Source of the DNA: an uncultured Lachnospiraceae bacterium
Lineage (GTDB): Bacteria; Bacillota; Clostridia; Lachnospirales; Lachnospiraceae
DNA length: 37,526 nt
Reading direction: 5' to 3'
NCBI GenBank assembly: GCA_947566705.1
Contig: CANOLA010000024.1
Location: 1 to 37,526, forward strand
The notes beneath the pieces were generated by a model. That model ran no database searches, was not told the DNA's origin, and was given only the letters and a program-made list of their open reading frames with translations. Position numbers and translations under genes: made by a program. Position 1 is the stretch's first letter, and each line of letters starts with the position of its first letter. This document shows, in pieces, positions 16,196 through 24,295 of this stretch.

Positions 16196-17801
16196 CACCT
16201 CCGCTTCTGTCAAACTGTGGAAGCTTTCTTGTTGAAAGTATATTGTGGTAACGGATAATGTCCACAAAGGATATGGCAACGGCAGCCATTGCCGCAACAG
16301 TTCCGCCATAATAGTAAATGTCCGATACCGGATTGATCAGTGTGATAACTGCCCCGGTAAGAACTGCGGCAATGTTAAACAGATAACTGAGGACGCTCTG
16401 GTATTCAGGCAGGTGTTTCCGTTTGGAAATGCCAACGCCTATGGAAATGGCAAGGGCGATGACAATAACCACCCACAGGACCGGTGCAATCCGGAAGCTT
16501 CCCGCCGCCGCTGACATAGCCACTGCCAGCAGGTTGCCGGCACATATCAGAATTACAATAGCTGTTATCATTTTATTGATAGTTTGATTTGCCAGTGTGG
16601 TTTTTTTCTTTTTTTTGTTCTCCTGTTCCAGCTGAACATTCTGCATCCGGCCAGGATCCGTTTTATAAAGCCGGCCAGGGTCGTCTGCGTGCGTGTCACG
16701 TTTGATGATTGCCGAAACCTCCGCGGTATAAATGATGGTGGTACAGACGGCAAGTGCGCCTGCAATTGTCAGCAGGTATGTCGGCAGAATGGTGAAAAAC
16801 ATTGCAATCACTGCAAAAATCGGTACAGCCAGAAGCAGCGATGCAAATAAGTATTTTACCGGATCGACCGGGATATCCGCTGCCACCTTTCCGGTCTGCC
16901 CGTTGACCGTGACATAGGCAACGCGGGCGTTTTTCCGGTAGGACATGAACCATACCGGAAACATGGCACTGTCCACATGCTCGGTTTTCGTGTGCAGTGC
17001 GTTCGTTACACTTGGCGGCTGCTTGATTTTGTAGGCAGAGAATGAGGATAATTTATCCAGCTTTTCCATTGTCTGCGTATCTGCTGTATTTTCTGCTGAC
17101 TGCTGGTATACGGACGGAGCAACGTCAGCAGTATCGGCATAAAATCCGCTCAGATAGGCGGGAGTAAATGCCTTCATGCCCTTAACGTCATAGGGCGCAA
17201 GGGATTCGCTGATGCTGTCGGCAAATGAGGAGGAAGCATCGTAGGAAAGTCCCTTGTAATAGCTGTCAATCTCCCCGGTTAAGTTATAATGGTCTGTAAT
17301 AATGTAATCCCCGCTGCGGTGGCTTTTCTCGCCATGCAGCGCCAGCGGTCCCTTCTGGGTAATGTAATAAGCCCAGTACGGCATATAAATGCCGCGGAAG
17401 CTGTCTATGTACTTCGGGTCTTTCAGTTCCTTCGGCGCAAAAATGGCATGCTTCATCAGGCTGGCATATGCCTGCTTACAGTCTTCCTTGGATTTTTTAA
17501 ATGGAATAATGTAGTTTGGCCTGCGTTCATGGCTGATTCTGCTGTAAAGAATCGTGGATGCACCGCAGAAACTGCAGAAACCTGCCGCGGCATTGTCGGT
17601 GCTTAGGATTTCCCCGCCGCACTGGGGACATGTGAAAACAGTGACTTCGTAGTCGTTCTCGACTGTTGTGTTTTCCTCTGCATCGGAAGTCTTGTGGTCG
17701 AATGCATAGGGATCATAGGATTGGCGGCAGCTGTCACAGGTTAATTTCTGTGAAGGAATGTCAAATTTGACATTACCGCCGCAACTTGGACATGATATCA
17801 T
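16182..17801 (-). CDS. Zinc-ribbon polytopic membrane protein, partner of the TPM protein
   Basis: 539 aa. Two N-terminal zinc ribbons (CPSCGG with CDSC at residues 4-25, CPQCGG with CSFCG at about 58-80) precede a long soluble region with YMPYWAYYI and DSYYKGLSYD, then about six membrane helices in three groups (residues 325-375, 410-450, 470-525). AAAGGGG precedes the ATG. It belongs to a group of clostridial zinc-ribbon proteins found next to TPM proteins. I infer a two-component membrane assembly, since the genes overlap by 14 nt; its function is unknown. Confidence 0.78.
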   Translation of the reverse strand: MISCPSCGGNVKFDIPSQKLTCDSCRQSYDPYAFDHKTSDAEENTTVENDYEVTVFTCPQCGGEILSTDNAAAGFCSFCGASTILYSRISHERRPNYIIPFKKSKEDCKQAYASLMKHAIFAPKELKDPKYIDSFRGIYMPYWAYYITQKGPLALHGEKSHRSGDYIITDHYNLTGEIDSYYKGLSYDASSSFADSISESLAPYDVKGMKAFTPAYLSGFYADTADVAPSVYQQSAENTADTQTMEKLDKLSSFSAYKIKQPPSVTNALHTKTEHVDSAMFPVWFMSYRKNARVAYVTVNGQTGKVAADIPVDPVKYLFASLLLAVPIFAVIAMFFTILPTYLLTIAGALAVCTTIIYTAEVSAIIKRDTHADDPGRLYKTDPGRMQNVQLEQENKKKKKTTLANQTINKMITAIVILICAGNLLAVAMSAAAGSFRIAPVLWVVIVIALAISIGVGISKRKHLPEYQSVLSYLFNIAAVLTGAVITLINPVSDIYYYGGTVAAMAAVAISFVDIIRYHNILSTRKLPQFDRSGGDDRA

Positions 17802-17958
17802 TTGTATTCCCCTTTACGTTACATTTTCTTTTTATTCATCTTAATATATTTTTGGGATTCCGTAAATAGATTTTTCCGTAAATACTTTTGCAATCTTTTC
17901 CATACTGCGCGCGATACGCGGCTTGCTTATCTGTCCGGGCTGTGTTAAAATACCTGTG

Positions 17959-17964
17959 TATAAT
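17959..17964 (+). promoter_or_regulatory. -10 box of the small toxin gene
   Basis: Perfect TATAAT with no good -35. The transcript would start near 17971, about 55 nt ahead of the toxin start. Confidence 0.5.
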
Positions 17965-17996
17965 TGAAAGGAAAGCTGGATGCGATGTTCCGGGTG

Positions 17997-18019
17997 CCCT
18001 CTAGTCTTACGAAAGAGGG
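17997..18019 (+). promoter_or_regulatory. Hairpin hiding the toxin ribosome binding site
   Basis: CCCTCT (17997-18002) pairs with AGAGGG (18014-18019), the Shine-Dalgarno of the small ORF. Structures of this type keep type I toxin mRNAs poorly translated. Confidence 0.6.
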
Positions 18020-18026
18020 TGATGCC

Positions 18027-18110
18027 ATGAGTATAATGGAAATTTTGACATTATTACTTGTTGTTTTTGCGGCACTGTCTTACATAGATAACCATTATAA
18101 AAGGAAATAA
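18027..18110 (+). CDS. Putative holin-like type I toxin peptide (27 aa)
   Basis: A 27-aa ORF with GAGGGTGAT before ATG 18027. The peptide is one short hydrophobic helix (about MEILTLLLVVFAALSYI) ending in a basic tail (NHYKRK), like the small peptides annotated as putative holin-like toxins in clostridia. A consensus promoter on the opposite strand points into its 3' end, and a shared terminator hairpin begins at its stop. These together match the layout of type I systems such as TxpA/RatA and BsrG/SR4. Toxicity is inferred, not shown by sequence. Confidence 0.75.
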   Translation: MSIMEILTLLLVVFAALSYIDNHYKRK

Positions 18111-18188
18111 GCATCCATACCCGCCTAAAGTCTGGATGCTTATTTTTATTCCCAACTGAGGGTGGTCGGAATCATCCGACCGCTTTCT
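18100..18188 (-). ncRNA. Antisense RNA, putative antitoxin of the small toxin
   Basis: Predicted from a minus-strand promoter (18195-18223), start near 18188 and the shared terminator stem. It would be about 80-90 nt, contains a perfect 7-bp hairpin (18164-18181, GGTCGGA / TCCGACC) and overlaps the 3' end of the toxin mRNA. The ends are estimates. Confidence 0.65.
18108..18147. terminator. Bidirectional terminator of toxin mRNA and antisense RNA
   Basis: 10-bp perfect stem TAAGCATCCA / TGGATGCTTA with a 15-nt loop, followed by TTTTT on the plus strand and TTTCCTTTT on the minus strand. Confidence 0.85.
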
Positions 18189-18194
18189 GAGTAG

Positions 18195-18223
18195 ATTATA
18201 CAATATATTTTCGGTTGTTTCAA
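18195..18223 (-). promoter_or_regulatory. Promoter of the antisense RNA
   Basis: On the minus strand, TTGAAA, exactly 17 nt, TATAAT. It is stronger by consensus than the toxin promoter, as expected for an antitoxin RNA. Confidence 0.78.
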
Positions 18224-18314
18224 GTCTTTTTTATTCTGCAGTTACTTTTCAGGTTTTTGAATATCATGAGAAACTGGCGGAAAATCAAGAATAGGTTAAG
18301 GATATAAAAACATT

Positions 18315-19154
18315 ATGCAGGAATTTTTAATTGCAAACTATCACGCGCACACATGGCGTTGCCAGCATGCCTATGGAACCGAAAGGGAATATATAGAAGC
18401 GGCAATTGCCATGGGTATTAAGGAATTCGGGTTTTCAGACCATATCCCGTTTCCGGAAACAGGCGGTTATGTATCATCCATCCGTATGAAAATGGAGCAG
18501 GCACCCGAATATGTCGGCACAATCCGCGCACTTGGGCGCGAATATAAAGATGACATCCGCATTTATGTGGGATTTGAGGCGGAGTATGTGCCGGAGTTTT
18601 ACGAGGAACAGATGCGGATGTTCCATGCGTTTAGCTGTGATTACCTGATTCTGGGACAGCACTTTTTAAAGAGTGAGGAACAGGGACCGTACACCGGAAC
18701 CGAAACCGAGGACGAGGGACGCATCCGGGAGTATGTCGATATCATTATCGAGGGGATGAAGACCGGAAGCTTTCTGTATCTGGCACACCCGGACCTGATG
18801 AATTACCAGGGAATGGATTCCGTGTATGACTGGGAAATGACAAGGCTGTGCAGGGAAATGAAAGAGCTTGGCATTCCGCTGGAAATGAACATGCTGGGAA
18901 TGACCTATGACAGAATCTATCCGGCAGAGCGTTTCTGGAAAATTGCAGGAGAGGTACAGAATGAGGTGGTGCTCGGACTGGATGCACACTGTCTGGAGGA
19001 CGTGGTGAATACCGGGACATACCATAAATGCATGGAACTTGTAAATAAATATAATTTGAATTTAATAAAAAGAATTCCGCTGGATAAAACAGAGAATGCA
19101 GCAGGAACTAAAAAAAGATACAGAAACAGATATAAAATAAAGGAAAGGATATAA
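18315..19154 (+). CDS. Histidinol-phosphatase, PHP family
   Basis: 279-aa metal-dependent phosphatase of the PHP superfamily, expected to make histidinol from its phosphate in histidine synthesis. Metal ligands are visible in YHAHT (His10, His12), FSDHIP, GFEAEY, GQHF, LAHPDL and GLDAH. TAAGGAT precedes the ATG weakly. No other his genes are nearby, normal for the PHP-type enzyme. The MATE gene starts 2 nt after its stop, which suggests cotranscription without an obvious functional link. A different phosphoester substrate cannot be excluded. Confidence 0.88.
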   Translation: MQEFLIANYHAHTWRCQHAYGTEREYIEAAIAMGIKEFGFSDHIPFPETGGYVSSIRMKMEQAPEYVGTIRALGREYKDDIRIYVGFEAEYVPEFYEEQMRMFHAFSCDYLILGQHFLKSEEQGPYTGTETEDEGRIREYVDIIIEGMKTGSFLYLAHPDLMNYQGMDSVYDWEMTRLCREMKELGIPLEMNMLGMTYDRIYPAERFWKIAGEVQNEVVLGLDAHCLEDVVNTGTYHKCMELVNKYNLNLIKRIPLDKTENAAGTKKRYRNRYKIKERI

Positions 19155-19156
19155 AA

Positions 19157-20533
19157 ATGACAGAGGATAATATGGATTTTACTACCGGAAATATATTTAA
19201 GAAACTGGTAGGTTTCATGCTGCCGATTCTTGGAGCCCTTGTATTACAGACGATGTATGGGGCGGTGGATATACTGGTAGTTGGCTGGTTTGGCACAGAC
19301 GTCAGTATTTCTGCAGTGTCCACAGGAAGCAGTCTGATCAATATGCTGGTATTTATATTAAGCGGTCTTGCCATGGGGGTAACAGTGCTGATGGGGCGCT
19401 ATATCGGGGAGCGCAATGAAAAACGCCTTGGGCGTGTAATCGGCGGCGCAGTTATGACGTTTGCAGTGATTGCAGCTGTGCTTACCGTGGTTCTTCTCTG
19501 TTTTGCCCCGCAGCTGGCGCGGCTGATACAGGCGCCGCCGGAAGCTCTTTCCAAAACAATTACCTATATCCGAATCTGCGGGGGCGGTATTGTTTTTATT
19601 ATAGGATATAACCTTGTCAGCAGTATTTTCCGTGGAATCGGAAACTCAAGGCTTCCGCTGTTGTTTGTCGGAATTGCATGCGCGGCAAATATTATCGGGG
19701 ATTTACTGTTTGTGGCAGTGTTTGGCTGGGATGTGGCAGGTGCTGCACTGGCAACGGTGCTTGCACAGGCGCTGAGCCTGGTGCTTTCGCTTCTGGTGTG
19801 CCGCAGGATTAAGCTTCCGTTCCAGATGACGAGAAAGGACCTGGTCTGGTCCGGGGAAGTAAAAAAATTCCTTTCCCTTGGATTTCCCATTGCGTTCCAG
19901 GAGCTGCTGACGCAGATTTCCTTTATGTGCCTGCTTGCCTTTGTAAACGGAATGGGTACCACGGAAGCCATGCGTCTGGCATCTTCTTCCGGATACGGGA
20001 TTGCCAATAAAATCGTTGCAGTGGTGATGCTTGTGCCGTCGGCACTGATGCAGTCCATGTCCTCTTTTATCGCACAGAATGTTGGTGCGGGAAAAGAACG
20101 CCGTGCGCAGAAATCCATGGGATTTGGTATGCTGATTGGCGGAGGAATCGGTATAGCCATGACAGCGGCGGCATTTTTTGGCGGAAATTTTCTGGCCTCC
20201 ATATTCACAGACAATCCTGCATACCAGATGAAAGCAGCAGAGTACCTGCAGGGATTCAGCCTGGAAGCGATTATAACGTCAGTGCTGTTTTCATTCATTG
20301 GATATTACAACGGCCATAACCGGACACTGTTTGTTCTGTTTCAGGGGATGGCGCAGTCTTTTCTTGTCAGGCTGCCGGTGGCGTATGCCATGTCGAAAAT
20401 GATGCCGGATTCCCTTGTGTACATCGGGGTGGCGGCTCCCGCAGCAACCGTGTTTGGCATTATTATTAATCTGATTTATTATGTGATTTATTCCAGAAAA
20501 GAAATGGAGCGGACAGGGGAATTACAGACATAA
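19157..20533 (+). CDS. MATE family multidrug exporter
   Basis: 458-aa polytopic membrane protein with the twelve-helix layout of MATE exporters, which push drugs or metabolites out using Na+ or H+. Two similar halves can be seen: the first begins LPILGALVLQTMYGAVDILVVG and contains FRGIGNSRLPLLF; the second begins FPIAFQELLTQISFMCLLAFVNG. AGGATATAAAA before the ATG gives a moderate ribosome site, overlapping the end of the previous gene. Substrate unknown. Confidence 0.93.
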   Translation: MTEDNMDFTTGNIFKKLVGFMLPILGALVLQTMYGAVDILVVGWFGTDVSISAVSTGSSLINMLVFILSGLAMGVTVLMGRYIGERNEKRLGRVIGGAVMTFAVIAAVLTVVLLCFAPQLARLIQAPPEALSKTITYIRICGGGIVFIIGYNLVSSIFRGIGNSRLPLLFVGIACAANIIGDLLFVAVFGWDVAGAALATVLAQALSLVLSLLVCRRIKLPFQMTRKDLVWSGEVKKFLSLGFPIAFQELLTQISFMCLLAFVNGMGTTEAMRLASSSGYGIANKIVAVVMLVPSALMQSMSSFIAQNVGAGKERRAQKSMGFGMLIGGGIGIAMTAAAFFGGNFLASIFTDNPAYQMKAAEYLQGFSLEAIITSVLFSFIGYYNGHNRTLFVLFQGMAQSFLVRLPVAYAMSKMMPDSLVYIGVAAPAATVFGIIINLIYYVIYSRKEMERTGELQT

Positions 20534-20603
20534 CCGATTTTACCCATTTAGTCAAGTGGAAATTTTGCCAAAAGAAGGACAGCTATTTGTGCGAATTGCC
20601 GTA

Positions 20604-20632
20604 TGGAGTTTATCTACAACATATTGTATAAT
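20604..20632 (+). promoter_or_regulatory. Probable promoter of the Cys-rich peptide gene
   Basis: Perfect TATAAT (20627-20632); the -35 at 17 nt (TGGAGT) is weak. Confidence 0.45.
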
Positions 20633-20679
20633 AAGAACCGTTGGAAACAAAACATTGTGATAAGGAGATTAGAACAGAA

Positions 20680-20853
20680 ATGTCAGATGAAGTATTGGAT
20701 GATGTAATGATTAAGGGGAGCTGCAAGGGGAAAGCAGACGCGATTGTGAGCTGCCAGTGCAATATTGAAACAGCACCGGCAAGATGCGACCAGGCGGAAC
20801 ACTGTATGTTCTATTCCTATTACAAATGCAGCAAGCTATGGAAAAGGCTTTAG
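20680..20853 (+). CDS. 57-aa six-cysteine protein, unknown
   Basis: A short protein with cysteines at residues 15, 25, 27, 36, 42 and 50, mixed with acidic and basic residues and no signal peptide. AAGGAG lies upstream of ATG 20680; a TTG at 20641 is possible but poor. The cysteine spacing (C-x9-C-x-C-x8-C-x5-C-x7-C) suggests a small zinc or Fe-S fold. No radical SAM or export gene is nearby, so a modified peptide is unlikely. It has its own promoter and terminator. Confidence 0.62.
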   Translation: MSDEVLDDVMIKGSCKGKADAIVSCQCNIETAPARCDQAEHCMFYSYYKCSKLWKRL

Positions 20854-20881
20854 CTATTTCTTAATAGTTTCTAACTGAAAC

Positions 20882-20926
20882 AGGACTTCTGAACGGGCAG
20901 GATTTGCCGTAACAGAGGTCCTTTTT
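20882..20926 (+). terminator. Terminator of the six-cysteine protein gene
   Basis: Stem AGGACTTCTG / CAGAGGTCCT (one G-U pair), with a smaller hairpin in the loop, then TTTTT. Confidence 0.8.
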
Positions 20927-20947
20927 GGCAGAAGGGGCAGGTGTCCG

Positions 20948-21430
20948 ATGAAACAAATTCTCGTACTGAGTGATTCTCATGGAAATCTGAATAATATGGT
21001 TTATGCAGCCAAAAGGGAGCAGCCGGATCTGATGATACATCTGGGGGACTGTTTTGCGGATGCACAGAAACTGAAATCCAGGTTTCCGCGGATTCCGCTG
21101 GAGCAGGTGCCGGGCAACTGTGACTGTAACCAGGAGTTTCAGGAGAGGGTGCTTCTGATTGAAGGAAAAAAAGTGTTCATCTGCCACGGGCATACGCGTA
21201 ATGTTAAGGCGGGATATATCACCCTGCAGTATGCGGCGCAGGAGGCGGGAGCGGATATTGCCCTGTTCGGACACACCCACAGGGTGGTTTACGGATGCCA
21301 TAACGGTATTGTATACCTGAATCCGGGCAGCATCGGCGCACCGGGATACGGGATTCCGCCTTCCTACGGAATCCTGGAGATAGATGAAGGAACAGGACAG
21401 ATTGATTATGACATAAAATATATTGAGTGA
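20948..21430 (+). CDS. YfcE/MJ0936-type metallophosphoesterase
   Basis: 160-aa calcineurin-like phosphodiesterase with all metal motifs: SDSHGN, HLGDC, PGNCDC, CHGHT and FGHTH. Length and a closing strand (SYGILEID) are those of the YfcE group, which cleave small phosphodiesters in vitro; the natural substrate is unclear. GGGGCAG with weak spacing precedes the ATG. The aspartokinase gene begins 14 nt after its stop, so they probably share a transcript. Confidence 0.9.
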   Translation: MKQILVLSDSHGNLNNMVYAAKREQPDLMIHLGDCFADAQKLKSRFPRIPLEQVPGNCDCNQEFQERVLLIEGKKVFICHGHTRNVKAGYITLQYAAQEAGADIALFGHTHRVVYGCHNGIVYLNPGSIGAPGYGIPPSYGILEIDEGTGQIDYDIKYIE

Positions 21431-21444
21431 GAGGAGCAGATAAA

Positions 21445-22764
21445 ATGGTTAAGGTTGTTAAATTTGGAGGCAGTTCCCTGGCGAGTGCAGAGCAGTTTTC
21501 CAAGGTGGGGGATATTATCCGGGCGGATGAGTCCCGCAAATATGTAGTGCCGAGCGCACCGGGAAAACGCAGTTCAAAAGATACCAAGGTTACGGATATG
21601 CTGTACAGCTGCTATACAAGCGCTGAGGCCGGAGAGCAGTTCCGCGTGCAGCTGATGAAAATTAAAGAACGATTTGATTCCATTATCAACGGACTGGGAC
21701 TTAAGATTTCCCTGGATGAGGAATTTAAAACGATTTCCGCCAATTTCAAGGCAAAGGCGGGGGCGGATTATGCTGCATCCCGCGGAGAATATTTAAATGG
21801 AATGATTATGGCGGACTATCTGGGATATGAATTTATTGATGCTGCCACAGTAATCTTTTTTGATGAGGAAGGAAATTTTGACAGCGAAAAGACCAATCAG
21901 GTGCTGAAAAAAAAGCTGGCAGAGTGTGAACGCGCTGTTATTCCGGGATTTTACGGTTCAAACCCGGATGGAAGCGTGCGGACATTTTCCAGGGGCGGCT
22001 CTGATATCACAGGCTCCATTGTGGCAAAAGCGTGCCATGCAAGCCTGTATGAGAACTGGACGGACGTATCCGGCTGTCTGGTCGCAGACCCAAGGGTAAT
22101 AGAAAATCCTCAGCCGATTAAGGTAATCACCTACCGGGAACTCAGAGAGCTGTCGTATATGGGGGCATCGGTTTTACATGAGGATGCAATTTTTCCGGTA
22201 CGGAAAGCAGGAATTCCCATTAATATCCGTAATACCAACGATCCGCAGGCGGAAGGGACGCTGATTGTGGAAAGCACTTGCCAGAAACCGGAGTATACGA
22301 TTACCGGAATTGCAGGCAAAAAAGGATTTGTGGCGGTCAGCATCGACAAGGACATGATGAATGCACAGGTCGGATTCTGCCGCAGGGTGCTGCAGGCATT
22401 TGAGGAACACGGGATTTCCATTGAACACATGCCTTCCGGTATTGACACAATGACCGTTTTTGTGCACCAGGAGGAGTTTGAGGGTAAGGAGCAGCAGGTA
22501 ATCAGTTCCATCCGTGCCATGACTGAGCCGGATGTGATTGACCTTGAAGCAGACCTCGGACTGATTGCCGTGGTGGGACGCGGGATGAAGTCGGCAAGGG
22601 GAACTGCAGGCAGGATTTTTTCAGCGCTTGCCCATGCAAACATAAATGTAAAGATGATTGACCAGGGATCTTCCGAGCTGAATATTATCATTGGTGTCAG
22701 CAATGATGATTTTGACGCTGCGATAAAGGCAATATACGATATTTTTGTGGAAACCAACCTCTGA
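21445..22764 (+). CDS. lysC: Aspartokinase
   Basis: 439-aa enzyme that phosphorylates aspartate, the first step to lysine, threonine, methionine and, in spore formers, dipicolinic acid. The N-terminal VKFGGSSLAS, VPSAPGKR, TDMLY and SRGGSDITG motifs form the kinase site, and the last 140 residues hold two ACT domains (ITGIAGKKGFVAVSIDKD; IAVVGRGMKSARGTAGRIFSAL) for feedback by amino acids. ATG 21445 is selected by GAGGAGC. Because dipicolinate synthase genes follow, this copy may serve sporulation as DapG does in Bacillus, but it may equally be the only aspartokinase. Confidence 0.93.
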   Translation: MVKVVKFGGSSLASAEQFSKVGDIIRADESRKYVVPSAPGKRSSKDTKVTDMLYSCYTSAEAGEQFRVQLMKIKERFDSIINGLGLKISLDEEFKTISANFKAKAGADYAASRGEYLNGMIMADYLGYEFIDAATVIFFDEEGNFDSEKTNQVLKKKLAECERAVIPGFYGSNPDGSVRTFSRGGSDITGSIVAKACHASLYENWTDVSGCLVADPRVIENPQPIKVITYRELRELSYMGASVLHEDAIFPVRKAGIPINIRNTNDPQAEGTLIVESTCQKPEYTITGIAGKKGFVAVSIDKDMMNAQVGFCRRVLQAFEEHGISIEHMPSGIDTMTVFVHQEEFEGKEQQVISSIRAMTEPDVIDLEADLGLIAVVGRGMKSARGTAGRIFSALAHANINVKMIDQGSSELNIIIGVSNDDFDAAIKAIYDIFVETNL

Positions 22765-22786
22765 TTAATCTTTTCTGCTGTAATGA

Positions 22787-22813
22787 ACATTATACGCTTC
22801 TTTTCATATGTTA
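22787..22813 (+). promoter_or_regulatory. Possible sigma-K promoter before dpaA
   Basis: AC (22787-22788), 16 nt and CATATGTTA (22805-22813) match the AC-N16/17-CATANNNTA mother-cell consensus. A start near 22820 leaves a very short leader just including AGGGAG. Confidence 0.45.
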
Positions 22814-22835
22814 TATGGAAGGGAGCGTTTTTATT

Positions 22836-23705
22836 ATGACCGGAAATACAGTGATTTTTGTTACTGACAAAAGGCAAGGCAATCTTGCAGCGTATCTTCC
22901 GGGAAAGGTACGTCTGCTTGACTGGAGAAGGGGCTTTGAGAATAAGGAGGCACATAAAATACTGGAAGGGAGCAGGCAGGTCATTCTTCCTGTACCAGTG
23001 GCGAAGATTGAGAGAAACCATGACGTGAACAAGTTCTTAAAAGAAGAATTAACAAGAGAGAAGATGAAGGGGCAGAAAGTGTTCGGCGGGGTGTTCAGTC
23101 CGGAGTGGAAACAGCAGTTTGAGGATGCAGGCGTGGAGTACTGGGATTTAATGGAGGATGCTTCGGTTGTGCACAAAAACGCACAGATTACGGCGGAAGC
23201 CACAGTGGCGGAAATTTTAAAGTACAGTGAATATTCGATAAAGGAGCAGAAGATTATTGTTGCAGGCTATGGAAAATGCGGAAGGGAAATTTCAAACCTC
23301 CTGGCGGCAATGGGAGCAAAGGTGACGGTACTTGCCAGAACAGTGGAAGCCAGACGGTTTGCACGGGCGGAAGGACACGAGGCAGTCGATTTTTCCTATG
23401 GACCGGAAGAGGCGTATGGGGCAAGAACCATTGTGAACACGGTTCCTGCAATGGTAATCCGTGAGCCGGTCATCCGGGAAATGCACAGTGACGCTGTGAT
23501 TATTGATATTGCATCAAGACCGGGCGGCTGCGACCTGATGGCGGCAGAGGCATACGGGATTAAAGTTGTGGCGGCACTGGGGCTTCCGGGAATCTATACG
23601 ACAAAAAGCAGCGCCAAGGTACTGGCGGATGCGGTACTTGCGCATACGCAGACAGATCAGGACAGAAAAGGGGAGAGGGAATGGATTTTTCAAATTGCAA
23701 TATAG
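22836..23705 (+). CDS. dpaA: Dipicolinate synthase subunit A
   Basis: 289 aa, matching the length of SpoVFA. It makes dipicolinic acid from dihydrodipicolinate together with subunit B, in the mother cell of the developing spore. The Rossmann nucleotide site is IIVAGYGKCGREI (about residues 145-157), and the later VVAALGLPGIYTTKSSAKVLADAV block is characteristic of the subunit. ATG 22836 has GGAAGGGAG at good spacing; an earlier ATG (22815) overlaps this site. The 3' end overlaps dpaB by 25 nt. Confidence 0.88.
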   Translation: MTGNTVIFVTDKRQGNLAAYLPGKVRLLDWRRGFENKEAHKILEGSRQVILPVPVAKIERNHDVNKFLKEELTREKMKGQKVFGGVFSPEWKQQFEDAGVEYWDLMEDASVVHKNAQITAEATVAEILKYSEYSIKEQKIIVAGYGKCGREISNLLAAMGAKVTVLARTVEARRFARAEGHEAVDFSYGPEEAYGARTIVNTVPAMVIREPVIREMHSDAVIIDIASRPGGCDLMAAEAYGIKVVAALGLPGIYTTKSSAKVLADAVLAHTQTDQDRKGEREWIFQIAI

Positions 23706-24268
23706 GTTACGGGATTACCGGCTCCTTCTGCACGTTTGCGAAAACAAAGAAGGAGATTGTGCGGCTGACGGAAATGGGGGCAAATGTGATTCCCATTTTT
23801 TCCTACCAGGCACAGAGCTGCGACACAAGGTTTGGAAATGCGAAGGAGTTTGTGGAGCGTGTCTGTGAAATTACAGGAAATGAAGGTATCATGACCATGC
23901 AGCAGGCAGAGCCCATTGGACCGAATAATTTTCTGGATATTATGGTGATTGCACCCTGCACCGGAAATTCGGCGGCAAAAATTGCAAACGGAATTACCGA
24001 TACACCGGTGTTAATGGCATCCAAGGCACATATGAGAAACGGCAAACCGCTGGTAATTGCCATTTCCACAAATGATGCGCTTGGAATTAATTTTAAAACC
24101 GTCGGGACACTTATGAATATGAAAAATATTTATTTTGTCCCGTTTGCGCAGGATAATTTTAAGAGTAAGCCAAATTCAATGGTTGCAAAAATGGAGCTGC
24201 TTCCGGAGACCATCACAATGGCAATGCAGGGAAAACAGATACAGCCGGTCATTGCAGTGGAAAATTAA
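23681..24268 (+). CDS. dpaB: Dipicolinate synthase subunit B (flavoprotein)
   Basis: 195-aa flavoprotein of the UbiX/PPC-decarboxylase fold, SpoVFB in Bacillus. GYGITGSFCTF near the start, the IAPCTGNSAAKIANGITDTPVLMASKAH block and the VPFAQDN segment are those of the DpaB family. It starts inside dpaA with GGGAGAGGG as ribosome site, giving coupled translation of the two subunits. The pair is direct evidence that the host makes dipicolinate-loaded spores or descends from one that did. Confidence 0.9.
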   Translation: MDFSNCNIGYGITGSFCTFAKTKKEIVRLTEMGANVIPIFSYQAQSCDTRFGNAKEFVERVCEITGNEGIMTMQQAEPIGPNNFLDIMVIAPCTGNSAAKIANGITDTPVLMASKAHMRNGKPLVIAISTNDALGINFKTVGTLMNMKNIYFVPFAQDNFKSKPNSMVAKMELLPETITMAMQGKQIQPVIAVEN

Positions 24269-24269
24269 A

Positions 24270-24290
24270 GGGCGGGAAGATTCCCGTCCT
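24270..24290 (-). terminator. Terminator of the asparagine synthetase-like gene
   Basis: 9-bp stem GGACGGGAA / TTCCCGCCC (one G-U) on the minus strand, followed by CTTTAATTTT. Confidence 0.65.
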
Positions 24291-24295
24291 ACATA

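Noticed and set aside
19564-20298. A 244-aa open frame on the minus strand
   Set aside because: Antisense shadow of the MATE exporter.
20680-20853. Six-Cys ranthipeptide precursor (SCIFF-like)
   Set aside because: Cysteine spacing differs and no radical SAM enzyme is nearby.
22131-23021. A 296-aa open frame on the minus strand
   Set aside because: Lies across aspartokinase and the dpaA start; both are well supported.
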